A stretch of 64,000 nucleotides of DNA, from positions 248,001 to 312,000 of the forward strand of contig NZ_JALMUV010000002.1 in NCBI RefSeq assembly GCF_023155275.1, read 5' to 3'. The notes beneath the pieces are model-generated. The model did not search any database and was not told where the DNA came from. It was given only the letters and a program-made list of their open reading frames with translations. Shown here piece by piece: positions 1 through 9,154 of the stretch; positions within the stretch are counted from its first letter, which is position 1, and each line of letters starts with the position of its first letter. The DNA is from Streptomyces rhizoryzae (lineage in GTDB: Bacteria > Actinomycetota > Actinomycetes > Streptomycetales > Streptomycetaceae). Made by a program: the position numbers and the translations under genes.

Positions 1-91
1 CGCGGCCCGGCGGGCCGGGCGGTCCCGGGGGCCTCGCGGGGCGGGCGCGCACAGCCGGCGCACAGCGTTCCGGCGGGCTTCCCGGGCGCGG

Positions 92-1375
92 TCAGCCGTC
101 GGCCGGGGCGTGCTCGGCGGCGGTGCGCAGGTCCACCTCGCGCCAGAATCCGGCCCGGATGGCGTACCGGTCGTGCTCGTCGATCTGGTCGTCCTTGTGG
201 GCGAGCAGGCCGAAGCGGGCGGCGTAGCGGAGCAGTTCCCCGTCGATGCGGTGCGGGATGCGGGGGTACTCGGTGGAGAGCTGCTGGAGGTGGGCGGGGT
301 CGCAGAGCCGGTCGGTCCAGCGGCGGGCGAAGACCTGGCCGACCTCGAAGGGGTCGCCGCTGACCGCGGTGATGTCCTCCTCGCGGTCGGCCCAGCGCTG
401 CTCGGCGCTGGTGAGCTGGGCGAGGGTGGGCAGCCCGGCGGTCGCCTCCGGCTCGCCGAGCGGCCCGCCGCGCTCGATCCAGCCCTTGTCGGAGGACCAG
501 CGGAGGGTGGCGGCGGGGGTGACGGCGGACGGGCTGCCGTTGCGGTCGGCGTTCCGCTCGGCGGGCGGGCGGCCGAGGACGGCCAGGTCCTTGGGGGTGG
601 GGACGCCCCCGCGAGAGGGGCCGGAGCCGTTCTCGCCGGAGGAGGCCGCCCGGTCGCCGGCCGGGGCGGTGCGGGTGGCGCCGTCGGCGGCGGAGCGGGT
701 CTCGGTGTCCGGTCCGGAACCGGCCGCGGCGGCCGCGGCGGCGACCGCGGTCTCCGGGAGCGGGGCGGAGAGGATCGCGGCGATCTCCGGGCGGGGGGCG
801 GGCGGCGGGGCGCAGGCGCCGCCGAGCTCCTTGGCGCGGACCGCGCGGGTGATCCAGGTCCGGTCCAGCACCCGCCGCTCGTCGGCCTCGGCGACCAGGT
901 CCTCGGACTGGTTGTAGTCGCCGTCGGCGGCCTGGACGGCCCAGAGGTGGACCGCGACGCCGTGCTCCTTGGCGGACATCAGGCCCGGCAGCAGATCGCC
1001 GTCGCCGGTGACCAGGACGATGTCGGAGCAGGCGCGGTTGCGGGCGAGTTCGGTGAGTTCGGCGTGCATGGCGGCGTCCACGCCCTTCTGCGCCCAGCGG
1101 CCGTCGCTGCGGGTCAGGGCGCCGAGCCGGACGGTGACCCGGGGCATCACGCGCAGCCGGCGGTGCTCGGGCTGCGGGACGCGGTCGGGGGCGCCGTCGA
1201 ACCAGTAGATCCGCAGCAGCGGCCGTTCGGTGTCGGCCTCGGCGCGCTGCCGGAGGCCCTGGATGAGGGCGGCGTGGTCGACGGTGATCCGGGACCGGGC
1301 GGGCTCTCCGGCGAGCAGGCTCGCGGCGGCACCGAGCAGATACCCGGCGTCCACCAGGACGACGCAGCGGTCCAC
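92..1375 (-). CDS. NYN (PIN-like) domain protein
   Basis: A 427-aa protein starting at GTG 1375, with a purine-rich ribosome site just upstream. The N-terminal 170 residues form an NYN/LabA-type domain with the expected acidic residues: D9 (VLVDAG), D60 (YWFDG), D100 (KGVDAAM) and D125/D127 (TGDGD). Such domains are metal-dependent and usually linked to RNA processing. Residues about 190-300 are Ala/Pro/Gly-rich and look disordered. The last 110 residues form a separate folded region rich in charged and aromatic residues. The gene diverges from the 54-aa protein gene at 1643. Nuclease activity is inferred from the family; the substrate is unknown. Confidence 0.85.
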   Translation of the reverse strand: MDRCVVLVDAGYLLGAAASLLAGEPARSRITVDHAALIQGLRQRAEADTERPLLRIYWFDGAPDRVPQPEHRRLRVMPRVTVRLGALTRSDGRWAQKGVDAAMHAELTELARNRACSDIVLVTGDGDLLPGLMSAKEHGVAVHLWAVQAADGDYNQSEDLVAEADERRVLDRTWITRAVRAKELGGACAPPPAPRPEIAAILSAPLPETAVAAAAAAAGSGPDTETRSAADGATRTAPAGDRAASSGENGSGPSRGGVPTPKDLAVLGRPPAERNADRNGSPSAVTPAATLRWSSDKGWIERGGPLGEPEATAGLPTLAQLTSAEQRWADREEDITAVSGDPFEVGQVFARRWTDRLCDPAHLQQLSTEYPRIPHRIDGELLRYAARFGLLAHKDDQIDEHDRYAIRAGFWREVDLRTAAEHAPADG

Positions 1376-1642
1376 GTTCCACCCTCTTCCCTGAGGTGCT
1401 GAAGTGCGGTCCCCCCGGCTCGGCCCGTGGCACGAGTTCTCTTCGGCTTCCTTCGAGTCTGCCCGACCGGGCGGGGGTTATCTGCACGAACTCGATCTTC
1501 GGCGTGGCGGATTCGGCGCCGGCCGGCCGCGCGGCGGGCAACTGCCGCTATCACCCAGGGTAATTGCCCGAAATGCAGGGAAGTGTCCGGCGTGTAAGGC
1601 TGATTCCGGCCGACCCAGGATCCCCGCCGAGGAGGCACGATC

Positions 1643-1807
1643 ATGGCCAAGAACAAGAAGGACCGGAAGCAGCCGAAGGCCAGCCAGGCCGAGCGCGGCC
1701 AGCAGCACACCGAGAAGTCGGCGATGGAAGCCCTCTCGCACTCCTCGTCGTCGGGCGGTGCGGGGGACGGCTCGCGCAAGCACCAGCGCCGCTTCGGCCA
1801 CAACTGA
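1643..1807 (+). CDS. Small basic hypothetical protein, 54 aa
   Basis: ATG 1643 to TGA 1805-1807, preceded by the ribosome site GGAGG at 1630-1634. The protein begins MAKNKKDRKQ and ends HQRRFGHN. It is rich in Lys, Arg, Gln and Ser, with no membrane segment or cysteine, and is probably disordered or RNA-binding. Third codon positions are almost all G/C, supporting real coding. A strong hairpin follows at 1864. I recognise it only as a small protein of a kind common in streptomycetes; its function is unknown. Confidence 0.75.
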   Translation: MAKNKKDRKQPKASQAERGQQHTEKSAMEALSHSSSSGGAGDGSRKHQRRFGHN

Positions 1808-1863
1808 CGCCCCGGTGCGGCCGCTTCACCGGCCGCCCGGCCGGCCGCGCCGCCGAGGGCACC

Positions 1864-1896
1864 AGGGGCGCGCCCGCACCGTGCGGGCGCGCCCCT
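1864..1896. terminator. Bidirectional hairpin terminator
   Basis: Perfect 16-bp inverted repeat, arms 1864-1879 and 1881-1896, almost without a spacer. It lies between the convergent 54-aa gene and dnaE, so it can end both transcripts. There is no T-tract, as is usual in this GC range. Confidence 0.8.
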
Positions 1897-1942
1897 GTCG
1901 CGTACCGGGGCCGGGACGGCGCGGCCGCCCCGGCATCAGGGC

Positions 1943-4900
1943 TCAGCCGGCCAGGCAGGACGGGCCGAGCAGCACCTTCAGATCGCCGAACAACGACGGG
2001 TCGGCGGTGACCCGGTGGCGGTCCAGGCGGAGCAGCGTGGTCTTCCGGGTGCCCTGGAGCTTGATCCGGACCTCGGTGGAACCGCGGTGGCTGCTGAGCA
2101 CCTCACCGAGCTTCTCGACCATCGGCGGGGTGACCTTCACCGCCGGGATGGTGATCGTCACCGGGGCGTCCGCGCCGGCCTCGGAGAGGTCGGGGACCAT
2201 CATCTCCATGGCGACCAGCCGCGGCACGTCCTCCCGCTTGTCGAGCCGGCCCTTGACGAACACCACGGCGTCCTCGACGAGTTGGGTGGACACCAGCTGG
2301 TACGTCGCCGGGAAGAACATGCAGTCGATCGAGCCGGCCAGGTCCTCGACGGTGGCGATCGCCCAGGCGTTGCCCTGCTTGGTCATCTTGCGCTGGAGGC
2401 CGGAGATGATGCCGCCGATGGTGACGATCGAACCGTCGGAGTAGTCGCCGCCGGTGAGCTGGGAGATGGCGGCGTCCGCCTTGTCGGCGAGCACGTGCTC
2501 CAGGCCGAAGAGCGGGTGGTCGGAGACGTAGAGACCGAGCATCTCGCGCTCCTGGGCGAGCAGATAGGTCTTGTCCCACTCCTCCTCGGAGAACTGCACG
2601 TCCAGCCCGAAGCCGGGGCCGTCGTCGGCGGAGTCGTCGCCCATCCCGCCGAACAGGTCGAACTGCCCCTCGGCCTCCTTGCGCTTGACCTGGACGACGT
2701 TGTCGATCATCGACTCGTAGTGCGCCGTCAGCCCCTTGCGGGTGTGGCCCAGCTCGTCGAAGGCGCCGGCCTTGATCAGCGATTCGGTGGTGCGCTTGTT
2801 GCAGACCACCGCGTCGACCTTGTCGAGGTAGTCGGGGAACGAGGCGTACTTCCCCTTGGCCTTGCGGCAGCGGATGATCGAGTCGACGACGTTCTGGCCG
2901 ACGTTCCGCACGGCGGTGAGGCCGAAGAGGATGACGTCGTCGCCCTGGGCGGCGAAGTTGGCCTCGGACTCGTTGACGTTCGGCGGGAGGACCTTGATGC
3001 CCATCCGGCGGCACTCGTTGAGGTAGACCGCGGACTTGTCCTTGTCGTCACGCACGGACGTCAGCAGCGCGGACATGTACTCGGCCGGGTAGTTGGCCTT
3101 GAGATAGGCGGTCCAGTAGGTGACCAGACCGTACGCGGAGGAGTGCGCCTTGTTGAAGGCGTAGCCGGCGAACGGGACCAGGACGTCCCACAGGGCCTGG
3201 ATGGCCTCGTCGGAGTAACCGTTCTTCTTGGCGCCGGCCTGGAAGATGGTGAAGTTCTTGGCCAGCTCCTCGGGCTTCTTCTTGCCCATCACGCGGCGCA
3301 GGATGTCGGCCTCGCCGAGCGAGTAGCCGGCGATGATCTGGGCGGCCTTCTGCACCTGCTCCTGGTAGACGATCAGGCCGTAGGTCAGGCCCAGGGTCTC
3401 CTTGAGCGGCTCCTCCAGCTCCGGGTGGATCGGGGTGATCTCCTGGCGGCCGTTCTTCCGCTCGGCGTAGTTGATGTGCGAGTTCATGCCCATCGGGCCC
3501 GGGCGGTACAGGGCCGAGACGGCGGAAATGTCCTCGAAGTTGTCGGGCTGCATCTGGCGCAGCAGCGAGCGCATCGGCCCGCCGTCGAACTGGAAGACGC
3601 CGAGGGTGTCGCCGCGGCAGAGGAGTTCGAAGGTCTTGGGGTCGTCGAGCGGGACGGAGAGCAGCTCCAGGTCGATGCCCTTGTTGGCCTTCACCATCTT
3701 CAGGGCGTCGTCCATGATGGTGAGGTTGCGCAGGCCCAGGAAGTCCATCTTCAGCAGGCCGAGCGACTCGCACTGCGGGTAGTCCCACTGCGTGATGGTG
3801 ACGCCGTCGGTGTGCCGCACCCAGACCGGGGCGTGGTCGATGATCGGCTCACTGGACATGATCACGCCGGCCGCGTGCACGCCCATCTGCCGGACCAGGC
3901 CCTCGACGCCCTTGGCGGTGTCGATGACCTTCTTCACGTCCGGTTCGTTCTCGTACATCCCCCGGACCTCGCCCGCCTCGTTGTAGCGGGGGTGCTCGGG
4001 GTTGGTGATGCCGTCCAGGTCGATGCCCTTGCCGAGGACGTCGGCGGGCATCGCCTTGGTGATCCGGTCGCCCATGGCGTACGGGTAGCCCAGGACGCGG
4101 GCGGAGTCCTTGATGGCGTTCTTCGCCTTGATCTTGCCGTACGTGCCGATCATGGCGACCTTGTCGGCGCCGTACTTCTCGGTGACGTACCGGATCACCT
4201 CGACGCGCCGGCGCTCGTCGAAGTCGATGTCGACATCGGGCATGGAGACGCGCTCGGGGTTGAGGAACCGCTCGAAGATCAGGCCGTGCTCGATCGGGTC
4301 GAGGTCGGTGATGCCCATGGCGTAGGCGACGATCGAGCCGGCCGCGGAGCCGCGGCCGGGGCCGACCGCGATGCCGTTGTTCTTCGCCCACATGATGAAG
4401 TCGGCGACGACGAGGAAGTAGCCCGGGAACCCCATCTGGATGATGACGTCCATCTCGTACTCGGCCTGCTTGGCGCGGTCCTCGGGGACGCCGCCCGGAT
4501 ACCGGCGCTCCATCCCGCGCCGGACCTCCTCCTGGAACCAGGTGACCTCGGTGAAGCCCCCCGGGATGTCGAACTTCGGCATCAGGTCGCGCTTCTCGAA
4601 CATGCCGGTGGTGTCGACCTGCTCGGCGACCAGGAGGGTGTTGCGGCAGCCCTCCTGCCAGGCGTCCGAGGAGTCGATGGCGTACATCTCGTCCGTGGAC
4701 TTGAGGTAGTAGCCGGTGCCGTCGAACTTGAAGCGGTCCGGGTCGGAGAGGTTCTTGCCGGTCTGGATGCACAGCAGCGCGTCGTGCGCGGTGGCCTCGT
4801 GCGCGTAGGTGTAGTGCGAGTCGTTGGTGACCAGCGGGGGGATGCCGAGCTTCTTGCCGATCTCCAGCAGGCCGTCGCGGACCCGGCGCTCGATCTCGAT

Positions 4901-5494
4901 GCCGTGGTCCATCAGCTCCAGGAAATACCGGTCCTTGCCGAAGATGTCCTGGTACTCGGCCGCCGCCTTCAGCGCCTCGTCGAACTGGCCCAGGCGCAGC
5001 CGGGTCTGTAGCTCACCGGAGGGGCAGCCGGTGGAGGCGATCAGGCCCTCGGACCACTGGGAGAGGGTCTCCTTGTCCATCCGCGGCCACTTCTGGAGCC
5101 AGCCCTCCTTGTACGCGTCGGAGGAGAGGCGGAAGAGGTTGTGCAGACCGGTGCTGTTCGCCGCCCAGATCGTCTTGTGGGTGTAACCGCCGGAACCGGA
5201 GACGTCGTCGCGCTTCTGGTGCGGCTGGCCCCACTGGATCTTGCGCTTGTTGCGCCGCGACTCGGGGGCAACGTACGCCTCGATGCCGATGATCGGGGTG
5301 ACGCCGGCCTTCTTCGCGGAGTGGAAGAAGTCGTAGGCGCCGTGGAGGTTCCCGTGGTCGGACATGGCGATGTGCGTCATGCCCATGTCGTTGCACGCCT
5401 TGAACATGTCGGACAGCCGCGCCGCACCGTCCAGCAGCGAGTACTGGGTGTGCACGTGCAGGTGCGTGAAGGGGGGCCTGGACGAGGTGGCCAC
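1943..5494 (-). CDS. dnaE: DNA polymerase III alpha subunit
   Basis: Replicative DNA polymerase of 1183 aa, typical of actinobacterial DnaE1. GTG 5494 is preceded by GGAGG about 10 nt upstream. The N-terminal PHP domain starts with HLHVHTQYSLLDG (residues 11-23) and has MSDHGNLHG near 45; this domain proofreads in many actinobacteria. The palm carries PDVDIDFDERR near residue 419, with two catalytic aspartates, and GPGRGSAAGS lies just upstream. Helix-hairpin-helix and OB-fold (GGIISGLQRKMTKQGN) regions follow in the C-terminal third. The gene is monocistronic, flanked by a terminator downstream and a 226-bp divergent gap upstream. Confidence 0.98.
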   Translation of the reverse strand: MATSSRPPFTHLHVHTQYSLLDGAARLSDMFKACNDMGMTHIAMSDHGNLHGAYDFFHSAKKAGVTPIIGIEAYVAPESRRNKRKIQWGQPHQKRDDVSGSGGYTHKTIWAANSTGLHNLFRLSSDAYKEGWLQKWPRMDKETLSQWSEGLIASTGCPSGELQTRLRLGQFDEALKAAAEYQDIFGKDRYFLELMDHGIEIERRVRDGLLEIGKKLGIPPLVTNDSHYTYAHEATAHDALLCIQTGKNLSDPDRFKFDGTGYYLKSTDEMYAIDSSDAWQEGCRNTLLVAEQVDTTGMFEKRDLMPKFDIPGGFTEVTWFQEEVRRGMERRYPGGVPEDRAKQAEYEMDVIIQMGFPGYFLVVADFIMWAKNNGIAVGPGRGSAAGSIVAYAMGITDLDPIEHGLIFERFLNPERVSMPDVDIDFDERRRVEVIRYVTEKYGADKVAMIGTYGKIKAKNAIKDSARVLGYPYAMGDRITKAMPADVLGKGIDLDGITNPEHPRYNEAGEVRGMYENEPDVKKVIDTAKGVEGLVRQMGVHAAGVIMSSEPIIDHAPVWVRHTDGVTITQWDYPQCESLGLLKMDFLGLRNLTIMDDALKMVKANKGIDLELLSVPLDDPKTFELLCRGDTLGVFQFDGGPMRSLLRQMQPDNFEDISAVSALYRPGPMGMNSHINYAERKNGRQEITPIHPELEEPLKETLGLTYGLIVYQEQVQKAAQIIAGYSLGEADILRRVMGKKKPEELAKNFTIFQAGAKKNGYSDEAIQALWDVLVPFAGYAFNKAHSSAYGLVTYWTAYLKANYPAEYMSALLTSVRDDKDKSAVYLNECRRMGIKVLPPNVNESEANFAAQGDDVILFGLTAVRNVGQNVVDSIIRCRKAKGKYASFPDYLDKVDAVVCNKRTTESLIKAGAFDELGHTRKGLTAHYESMIDNVVQVKRKEAEGQFDLFGGMGDDSADDGPGFGLDVQFSEEEWDKTYLLAQEREMLGLYVSDHPLFGLEHVLADKADAAISQLTGGDYSDGSIVTIGGIISGLQRKMTKQGNAWAIATVEDLAGSIDCMFFPATYQLVSTQLVEDAVVFVKGRLDKREDVPRLVAMEMMVPDLSEAGADAPVTITIPAVKVTPPMVEKLGEVLSSHRGSTEVRIKLQGTRKTTLLRLDRHRVTADPSLFGDLKVLLGPSCLAG

Positions 5495-5720
5495 GGCGCT
5501 GTACCTCCGGGAAGCGGCAGTTGTCGGCGGGCGGAAAGGAGCGGGAAGAGGGGGTCGGAAGGGGTCGCGGGCGAAGGATCGGGACGGTGTCGAAGTCTAC
5601 GACCCGGCACTGACAGCGGGTGCCCGCCGAGGCCCCGCCCGGCCCTTCCCGGCCACCGCCCGCGGGCCCCCGCGGCGGCCCCGGTGCCGCTCGCGCCTTC
5701 CGCATGGCAGACTCGCAGCG

Positions 5721-6377
5721 ATGGACATCTCGGCGGCACACCTGCGGGCACTGCGCGCGGCGCTCTTCGCGGCGCTGTGCGTGACGCTGTCGTCGGCCTC
5801 CCACGTCCTGCTCTCCCGGATGCCGCTGCCGCCGGCCACCGTCGGCGCGACCGGCGCCGCGGTGTTCGCCCTGGCCTACGCACTGGCCGGCCGCGAGCGC
5901 GGCTACTGGCGGATCGCCGGACTGCTGCTCCCCCTGGAGCTGGCCGCGGACGCGGTCTTCAGCCTCGGCCAGCACACCTGCTACGGCACCGAGGGGACGC
6001 ACACCGTACCGCTGCGCTCACTGGGCGCGGTGCTGTTCTGCGGCGGCGGCCCGGTCGGCGGGCCGCTGGCCCGGCTGGCCCAGGAGGGCGGCACCCCGGC
6101 CCCGGCCTGGCTGCTGCTGCTCGCCGGGCACCTGGCCGTCGGCCTGCTGGCGGCCGCCTGGCTGCGCCGCGGCGAGGCCGCCCTGGCGCGGCTGCTCGTC
6201 GCGGTGGCCGGTTCCGCCTTCCGGCCGCTGCTGATCGCGGCCGCGGTCCTGGGCCGCACCCCCGCGCCGCGCCGCGCGGTGCCCGCCCCCGTACGGACCG
6301 GGCCGCCCGCCCGGTCCGCTCCCCTGCTCGTGCACTCCGTGGTCCGCCGCGGGCCGCCCTGCGCGCTCGCCGCCTGA
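5721..6377 (+). CDS. Small integral membrane protein, unknown function
   Basis: 218 aa. I chose ATG 5721 because the hexamer CAGACT (5708-5713) ends 7 nt before it and there is no Shine-Dalgarno site, which fits a leaderless transcript; an upstream in-frame extension to 5364 would overlap the dnaE start. The sequence shows about five hydrophobic segments (residues roughly 10-30, 38-56, 64-80, 125-145, 155-180) and a basic, proline-rich cytoplasmic tail. It precedes the two thioredoxin-like genes in the same direction, so a link to envelope redox is possible but unproven. No catalytic motif is visible. Confidence 0.75.
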   Translation: MDISAAHLRALRAALFAALCVTLSSASHVLLSRMPLPPATVGATGAAVFALAYALAGRERGYWRIAGLLLPLELAADAVFSLGQHTCYGTEGTHTVPLRSLGAVLFCGGGPVGGPLARLAQEGGTPAPAWLLLLAGHLAVGLLAAAWLRRGEAALARLLVAVAGSAFRPLLIAAAVLGRTPAPRRAVPAPVRTGPPARSAPLLVHSVVRRGPPCALAA

Positions 6378-6479
6378 CGGCCCCCGAGGGCCCCGGCGGC
6401 CGCGTACCGCCCGCCCGGCGCGTACGCCTCCCGCAGCACGCACCCCACGGACCACGAGAATCGACGGAGCAGAACAGTC

Positions 6480-7325
6480 ATGAGCAACCGCAACAGCCAG
6501 GCCAACAAGCAGGCAGCCCGCGAGCGGCTGCGCGCCGAGCGCGAGCGGCAGGCCAAGAAGGAGCGCACCCGCCGGCAGCTGCTGGTCGCCGGCGGGGTCG
6601 TCGTGGTGCTGGCGGTGGCCGGCGGCATCGGCCTGGCCGTCGCCAACTCCGGCGGTGACGGCGGCACCGGCTCGGGCCCGGACGTCTGGGCGAAGGCCGC
6701 CAAGGCCAAGCCGGTCCCGCCCGCCCACACCAGCGGCACCAACGGCACCACCGTCGTCATCGGCAAGTCCGACGCCAAGAACACCCTGGAGCTCTTCGAG
6801 GACCCGCGCTGCCCCGGCTGCGCCGCCTTCGAGGAGAACGTCGGCGCCACGGTGGAGAAGAACATCAGCGACGGCACGTACAAGGCGCAGTACCACATCG
6901 GCACCTTCCTGGACGGCAACCTCCAGGGCACCGGCTCGAAGAACGCGCTGAGCGCGCTGGGCGCCGCGCTGAACGTCTCCCCGGACGCCTTCCTGAAGTA
7001 CAAGTACGCGCTGTACTCCAAGGAGTTCCACCCGGACGAGACCGGCCCGGACAAGTTCGCCGACGACAGCTACCTGCTCAAGGTGGCCGACACCGTCCCG
7101 GCGCTGAAGGGCAACGCCGCCTTCCAGAAGGCCGTCAAGGACGGCACGTACGACGCCTGGGCGATGGCGATGTCGAACGAGTTCGACTCGCACAAGGACG
7201 TCCGCAGCACCCCGACGCTGCGGCTCAACGGCACGGTGCTGGGCACCGACAGCCCGCAGGGCAAGGTCGCGCCCTCCACCGTCGCCGACTTCAACGCGAT
7301 GGTGGACAAGGTCCTCAAGAAGTGA
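6480..7325 (+). CDS. Membrane-anchored DsbA-like thioredoxin protein (copy 1)
   Basis: 281 aa: a short cytoplasmic helix rich in Arg/Lys/Glu (1-33), one membrane segment (34-56), then an extracytoplasmic thioredoxin-fold DsbA domain. The active site is CPGC at C111/C114, in FEDPRCPGCAAFEE. The cis-proline region is probably RSTPTLRLNG near residue 242. Likely role: thiol-disulfide exchange on exported proteins. ATG 6480 follows the purine stretch GACGGAG. A perfect 17-bp terminator follows and separates it from the paralogue at 7475. A 73-bp stretch is identical between the two copies (see findings). Confidence 0.9.
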   Translation: MSNRNSQANKQAARERLRAERERQAKKERTRRQLLVAGGVVVVLAVAGGIGLAVANSGGDGGTGSGPDVWAKAAKAKPVPPAHTSGTNGTTVVIGKSDAKNTLELFEDPRCPGCAAFEENVGATVEKNISDGTYKAQYHIGTFLDGNLQGTGSKNALSALGAALNVSPDAFLKYKYALYSKEFHPDETGPDKFADDSYLLKVADTVPALKGNAAFQKAVKDGTYDAWAMAMSNEFDSHKDVRSTPTLRLNGTVLGTDSPQGKVAPSTVADFNAMVDKVLKK

Positions 7326-7347
7326 TCTCCGGCTGACCCCCGGAACC

Positions 7348-7386
7348 GGCATCGGCCGGCGTGCCTCCCGCACGCCGGCCGATGCC
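7348..7386 (+). terminator. Terminator of the first dsbA-like gene
   Basis: Perfect 17-bp stem, arms 7348-7364 and 7370-7386, with loop ctccc. It starts 22 nt after the stop codon. A TTGACC box (7392-7397) follows at once and could be the -35 element for the next gene, so the paralogues are probably transcribed separately. Confidence 0.85.
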
Positions 7387-7474
7387 AAATCTTGACCCGG
7401 TTTCCCGTCGTGCTCATGGCAGACTCCCGGCGCACCCGTCCCATCCGCGCAGGACCGAAGGAATCGGACCCCCC

Positions 7475-8395
7475 ATGACCAACCGGAACACCCAGGCGAA
7501 CAAGCAGGCCGCCCGCGAGCGGATCCGCGCCGAGCGTGAGCGGGAGAAGAAGAAGGAGCGGCTGCGCCGCCAGCTCGTCGTGGCGGTCTCGGTGGTCGGC
7601 GCGCTGGCGGTCGCCGGCGGTATCGGCTTCGCCGTGATGAAGGCGAACGAGCCGACCGGCTGGGAGGCCGCCAAGGAGGCGAAGCTGGTCACCCCGGCGC
7701 ACACCCAGGGCAAGAACGGCACCGAGATCCTGATCGGCGACAAGAGCGCCAAGGAGACCCTGGAGGTCTTCGAGGACGTCCGCTGCCCGGCCTGCGCGGG
7801 GTTCGAGCAGAGCGCCGGCGAGGAGCTGGTCAAGGACATCCACGAGGGGCGGTTCAAGGTCCGCTTCACCCTGTACAGCTTCATCGACACCCTTCAGGGC
7901 GGCGAGGGCTCGAAGAACGCGCTGAGCGCGCTGGGCGCCGCGCTGAACGTCTCCCCGGACGCCTTCCTGAAGTACAAGTCGGCGCTGTACTCGGCCAAGT
8001 ACCACCCCGACGAGCGCGAGGACCTCTACGCCAAGGACTCCGAGCTGCTGAAGGCGGCCGCCGACGTGCCGGAGCTGAAGGCGAACGCCGCCTTCGAGAA
8101 GGCGGTCAGGAGCGGCACCTACGACCGCTGGGCGATGGAGATGACCGCCCTCTTCGGGCGCAAGGGCGTCCGCGGTACGCCCACCTTCATGCACGGCAAC
8201 AAGAAGCTGACGATGGACAAGATCCCGCAGCAGCAGATGACCCAGGCCCAGTACAACGAGCTGGCCCGGGCCAACTTCCGCAAGATGATCGACAAGGAGT
8301 TCGGCCCGGCCGCCGGCAAGGACGGCGGCGGCAAGGACACCGGCAAGGACGGCGGCCAGGGCATCGCCAAGGGCGAGAAGGACCCCACCGGCTGA
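7475..8395 (+). CDS. Membrane-anchored DsbA-like thioredoxin protein (copy 2)
   Basis: 306 aa from ATG 7475, with GAAGGAAT upstream; the in-frame extension to 7361 would run into the preceding terminator. The architecture equals copy 1: charged N-terminus, membrane segment at about 34-56, DsbA domain with CPAC at C104/C107, and cis-proline region RGTPTFMHGN. It differs by a C-terminal tail of about 28 residues rich in Lys, Asp and Gly with KDGG repeats. The active-site dipeptide (PA versus PG) suggests a different redox potential. A terminator hairpin lies at 8410. Confidence 0.9.
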   Translation: MTNRNTQANKQAARERIRAEREREKKKERLRRQLVVAVSVVGALAVAGGIGFAVMKANEPTGWEAAKEAKLVTPAHTQGKNGTEILIGDKSAKETLEVFEDVRCPACAGFEQSAGEELVKDIHEGRFKVRFTLYSFIDTLQGGEGSKNALSALGAALNVSPDAFLKYKSALYSAKYHPDEREDLYAKDSELLKAAADVPELKANAAFEKAVRSGTYDRWAMEMTALFGRKGVRGTPTFMHGNKKLTMDKIPQQQMTQAQYNELARANFRKMIDKEFGPAAGKDGGGKDTGKDGGQGIAKGEKDPTG

Positions 8396-8409
8396 CCGCG
8401 CGCCCGCCC

Positions 8410-8437
8410 CGGCCGTCCCGCCGGCGCGGGACGGCCG
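8410..8437. terminator. Hairpin between convergent genes
   Basis: Perfect 11-bp stem (8410-8420 with 8427-8437) and a 6-nt loop, placed between the stop codons of the second thioredoxin gene and the hydrolase gene. It can serve both strands. Confidence 0.7.
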
Positions 8438-8441
8438 CCGG

Positions 8442-9065
8442 TCAGCCGCGCTCCGGCAGGTCCGCCAGGAACCCCAGCGCCACCTTCCACGCCCGCTCCG
8501 CCGCCTCCGCGTCGTGGTCCGGCAGCTCCGGGTCGGTGAAGAGGTGGCCGGCGCCGGCGTACCGGAACACCTCGACGTCCGCCCCGGCCCGGCGCATCCG
8601 CAGGTACCAGGCGTTCAGCCAGTCGTGCGGCTCGTACGGGTCGGGGTCGGCGACGTGCAGCTGCACCGGCAGGTCCTCGGCCGAGGCGTCCTCGGGGAGG
8701 TCGGAGGTGCCGTGCAGCAGGAGCAGGCCGCGGGCCTTGTCGTCGGCCAGCGCGAGGTTCTGCGCGACCGCGCCGCCGAAGGAGAAGCCGGCGTAGACCA
8801 GCCCGCGGTCGGAGTACGGGGCGGCGGCCGCGACGGCGCGGCGCAGCAGCTCGTCCTTGCCGATCTCGTCCTTGATCACGATGCCGTCGGGGACCGAGTC
8901 GGCGGTCCGGCCGCCGAACAGATCGGGGACGATCACCTCGTGCCCCGCGGCCCGCAGCCGGTCCGCGCCGGCGTGCACCGCGGGGCGCAGTCCGCACACC
9001 GAGTGGAACAGCACGATGGTGGGGTACCCGCTGGATGCGGGCTCGGTGGAGGCGGGCACAGACAT
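8442..9065 (-). CDS. Dienelactone hydrolase family alpha/beta hydrolase
   Basis: 207 aa starting at ATG 9065, with AGGGAA upstream; a GTG one codon earlier is also possible. It has the alpha/beta-hydrolase fold of the DLH family. The nucleophile elbow is GFSFGG near residue 95, so the nucleophile is serine rather than the cysteine of classical dienelactone hydrolases. The catalytic His is probably in YAGAGHLF near the C-terminus, and the Asp in the segment before it. No signal peptide, so it is cytoplasmic. The substrate cannot be inferred. It converges with the thioredoxin gene and diverges from the MscS gene. Confidence 0.85.
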   Translation of the reverse strand: MSVPASTEPASSGYPTIVLFHSVCGLRPAVHAGADRLRAAGHEVIVPDLFGGRTADSVPDGIVIKDEIGKDELLRRAVAAAAPYSDRGLVYAGFSFGGAVAQNLALADDKARGLLLLHGTSDLPEDASAEDLPVQLHVADPDPYEPHDWLNAWYLRMRRAGADVEVFRYAGAGHLFTDPELPDHDAEAAERAWKVALGFLADLPERG

Positions 9066-9154
9066 CACACTTCCCTGGGTTGGATCGCTTCGCCCCCATC
9101 GTGCCAGTTACGGTCGGCGATACCGGCCGAGCACACCCACCGAGGAGGAGTCCT

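Noticed and set aside
2015..5011. 998-aa frame on the plus strand
   Set aside because: Lies antisense inside dnaE; its Val/Gly/Leu-rich low-complexity translation is the usual shadow in high-GC DNA.
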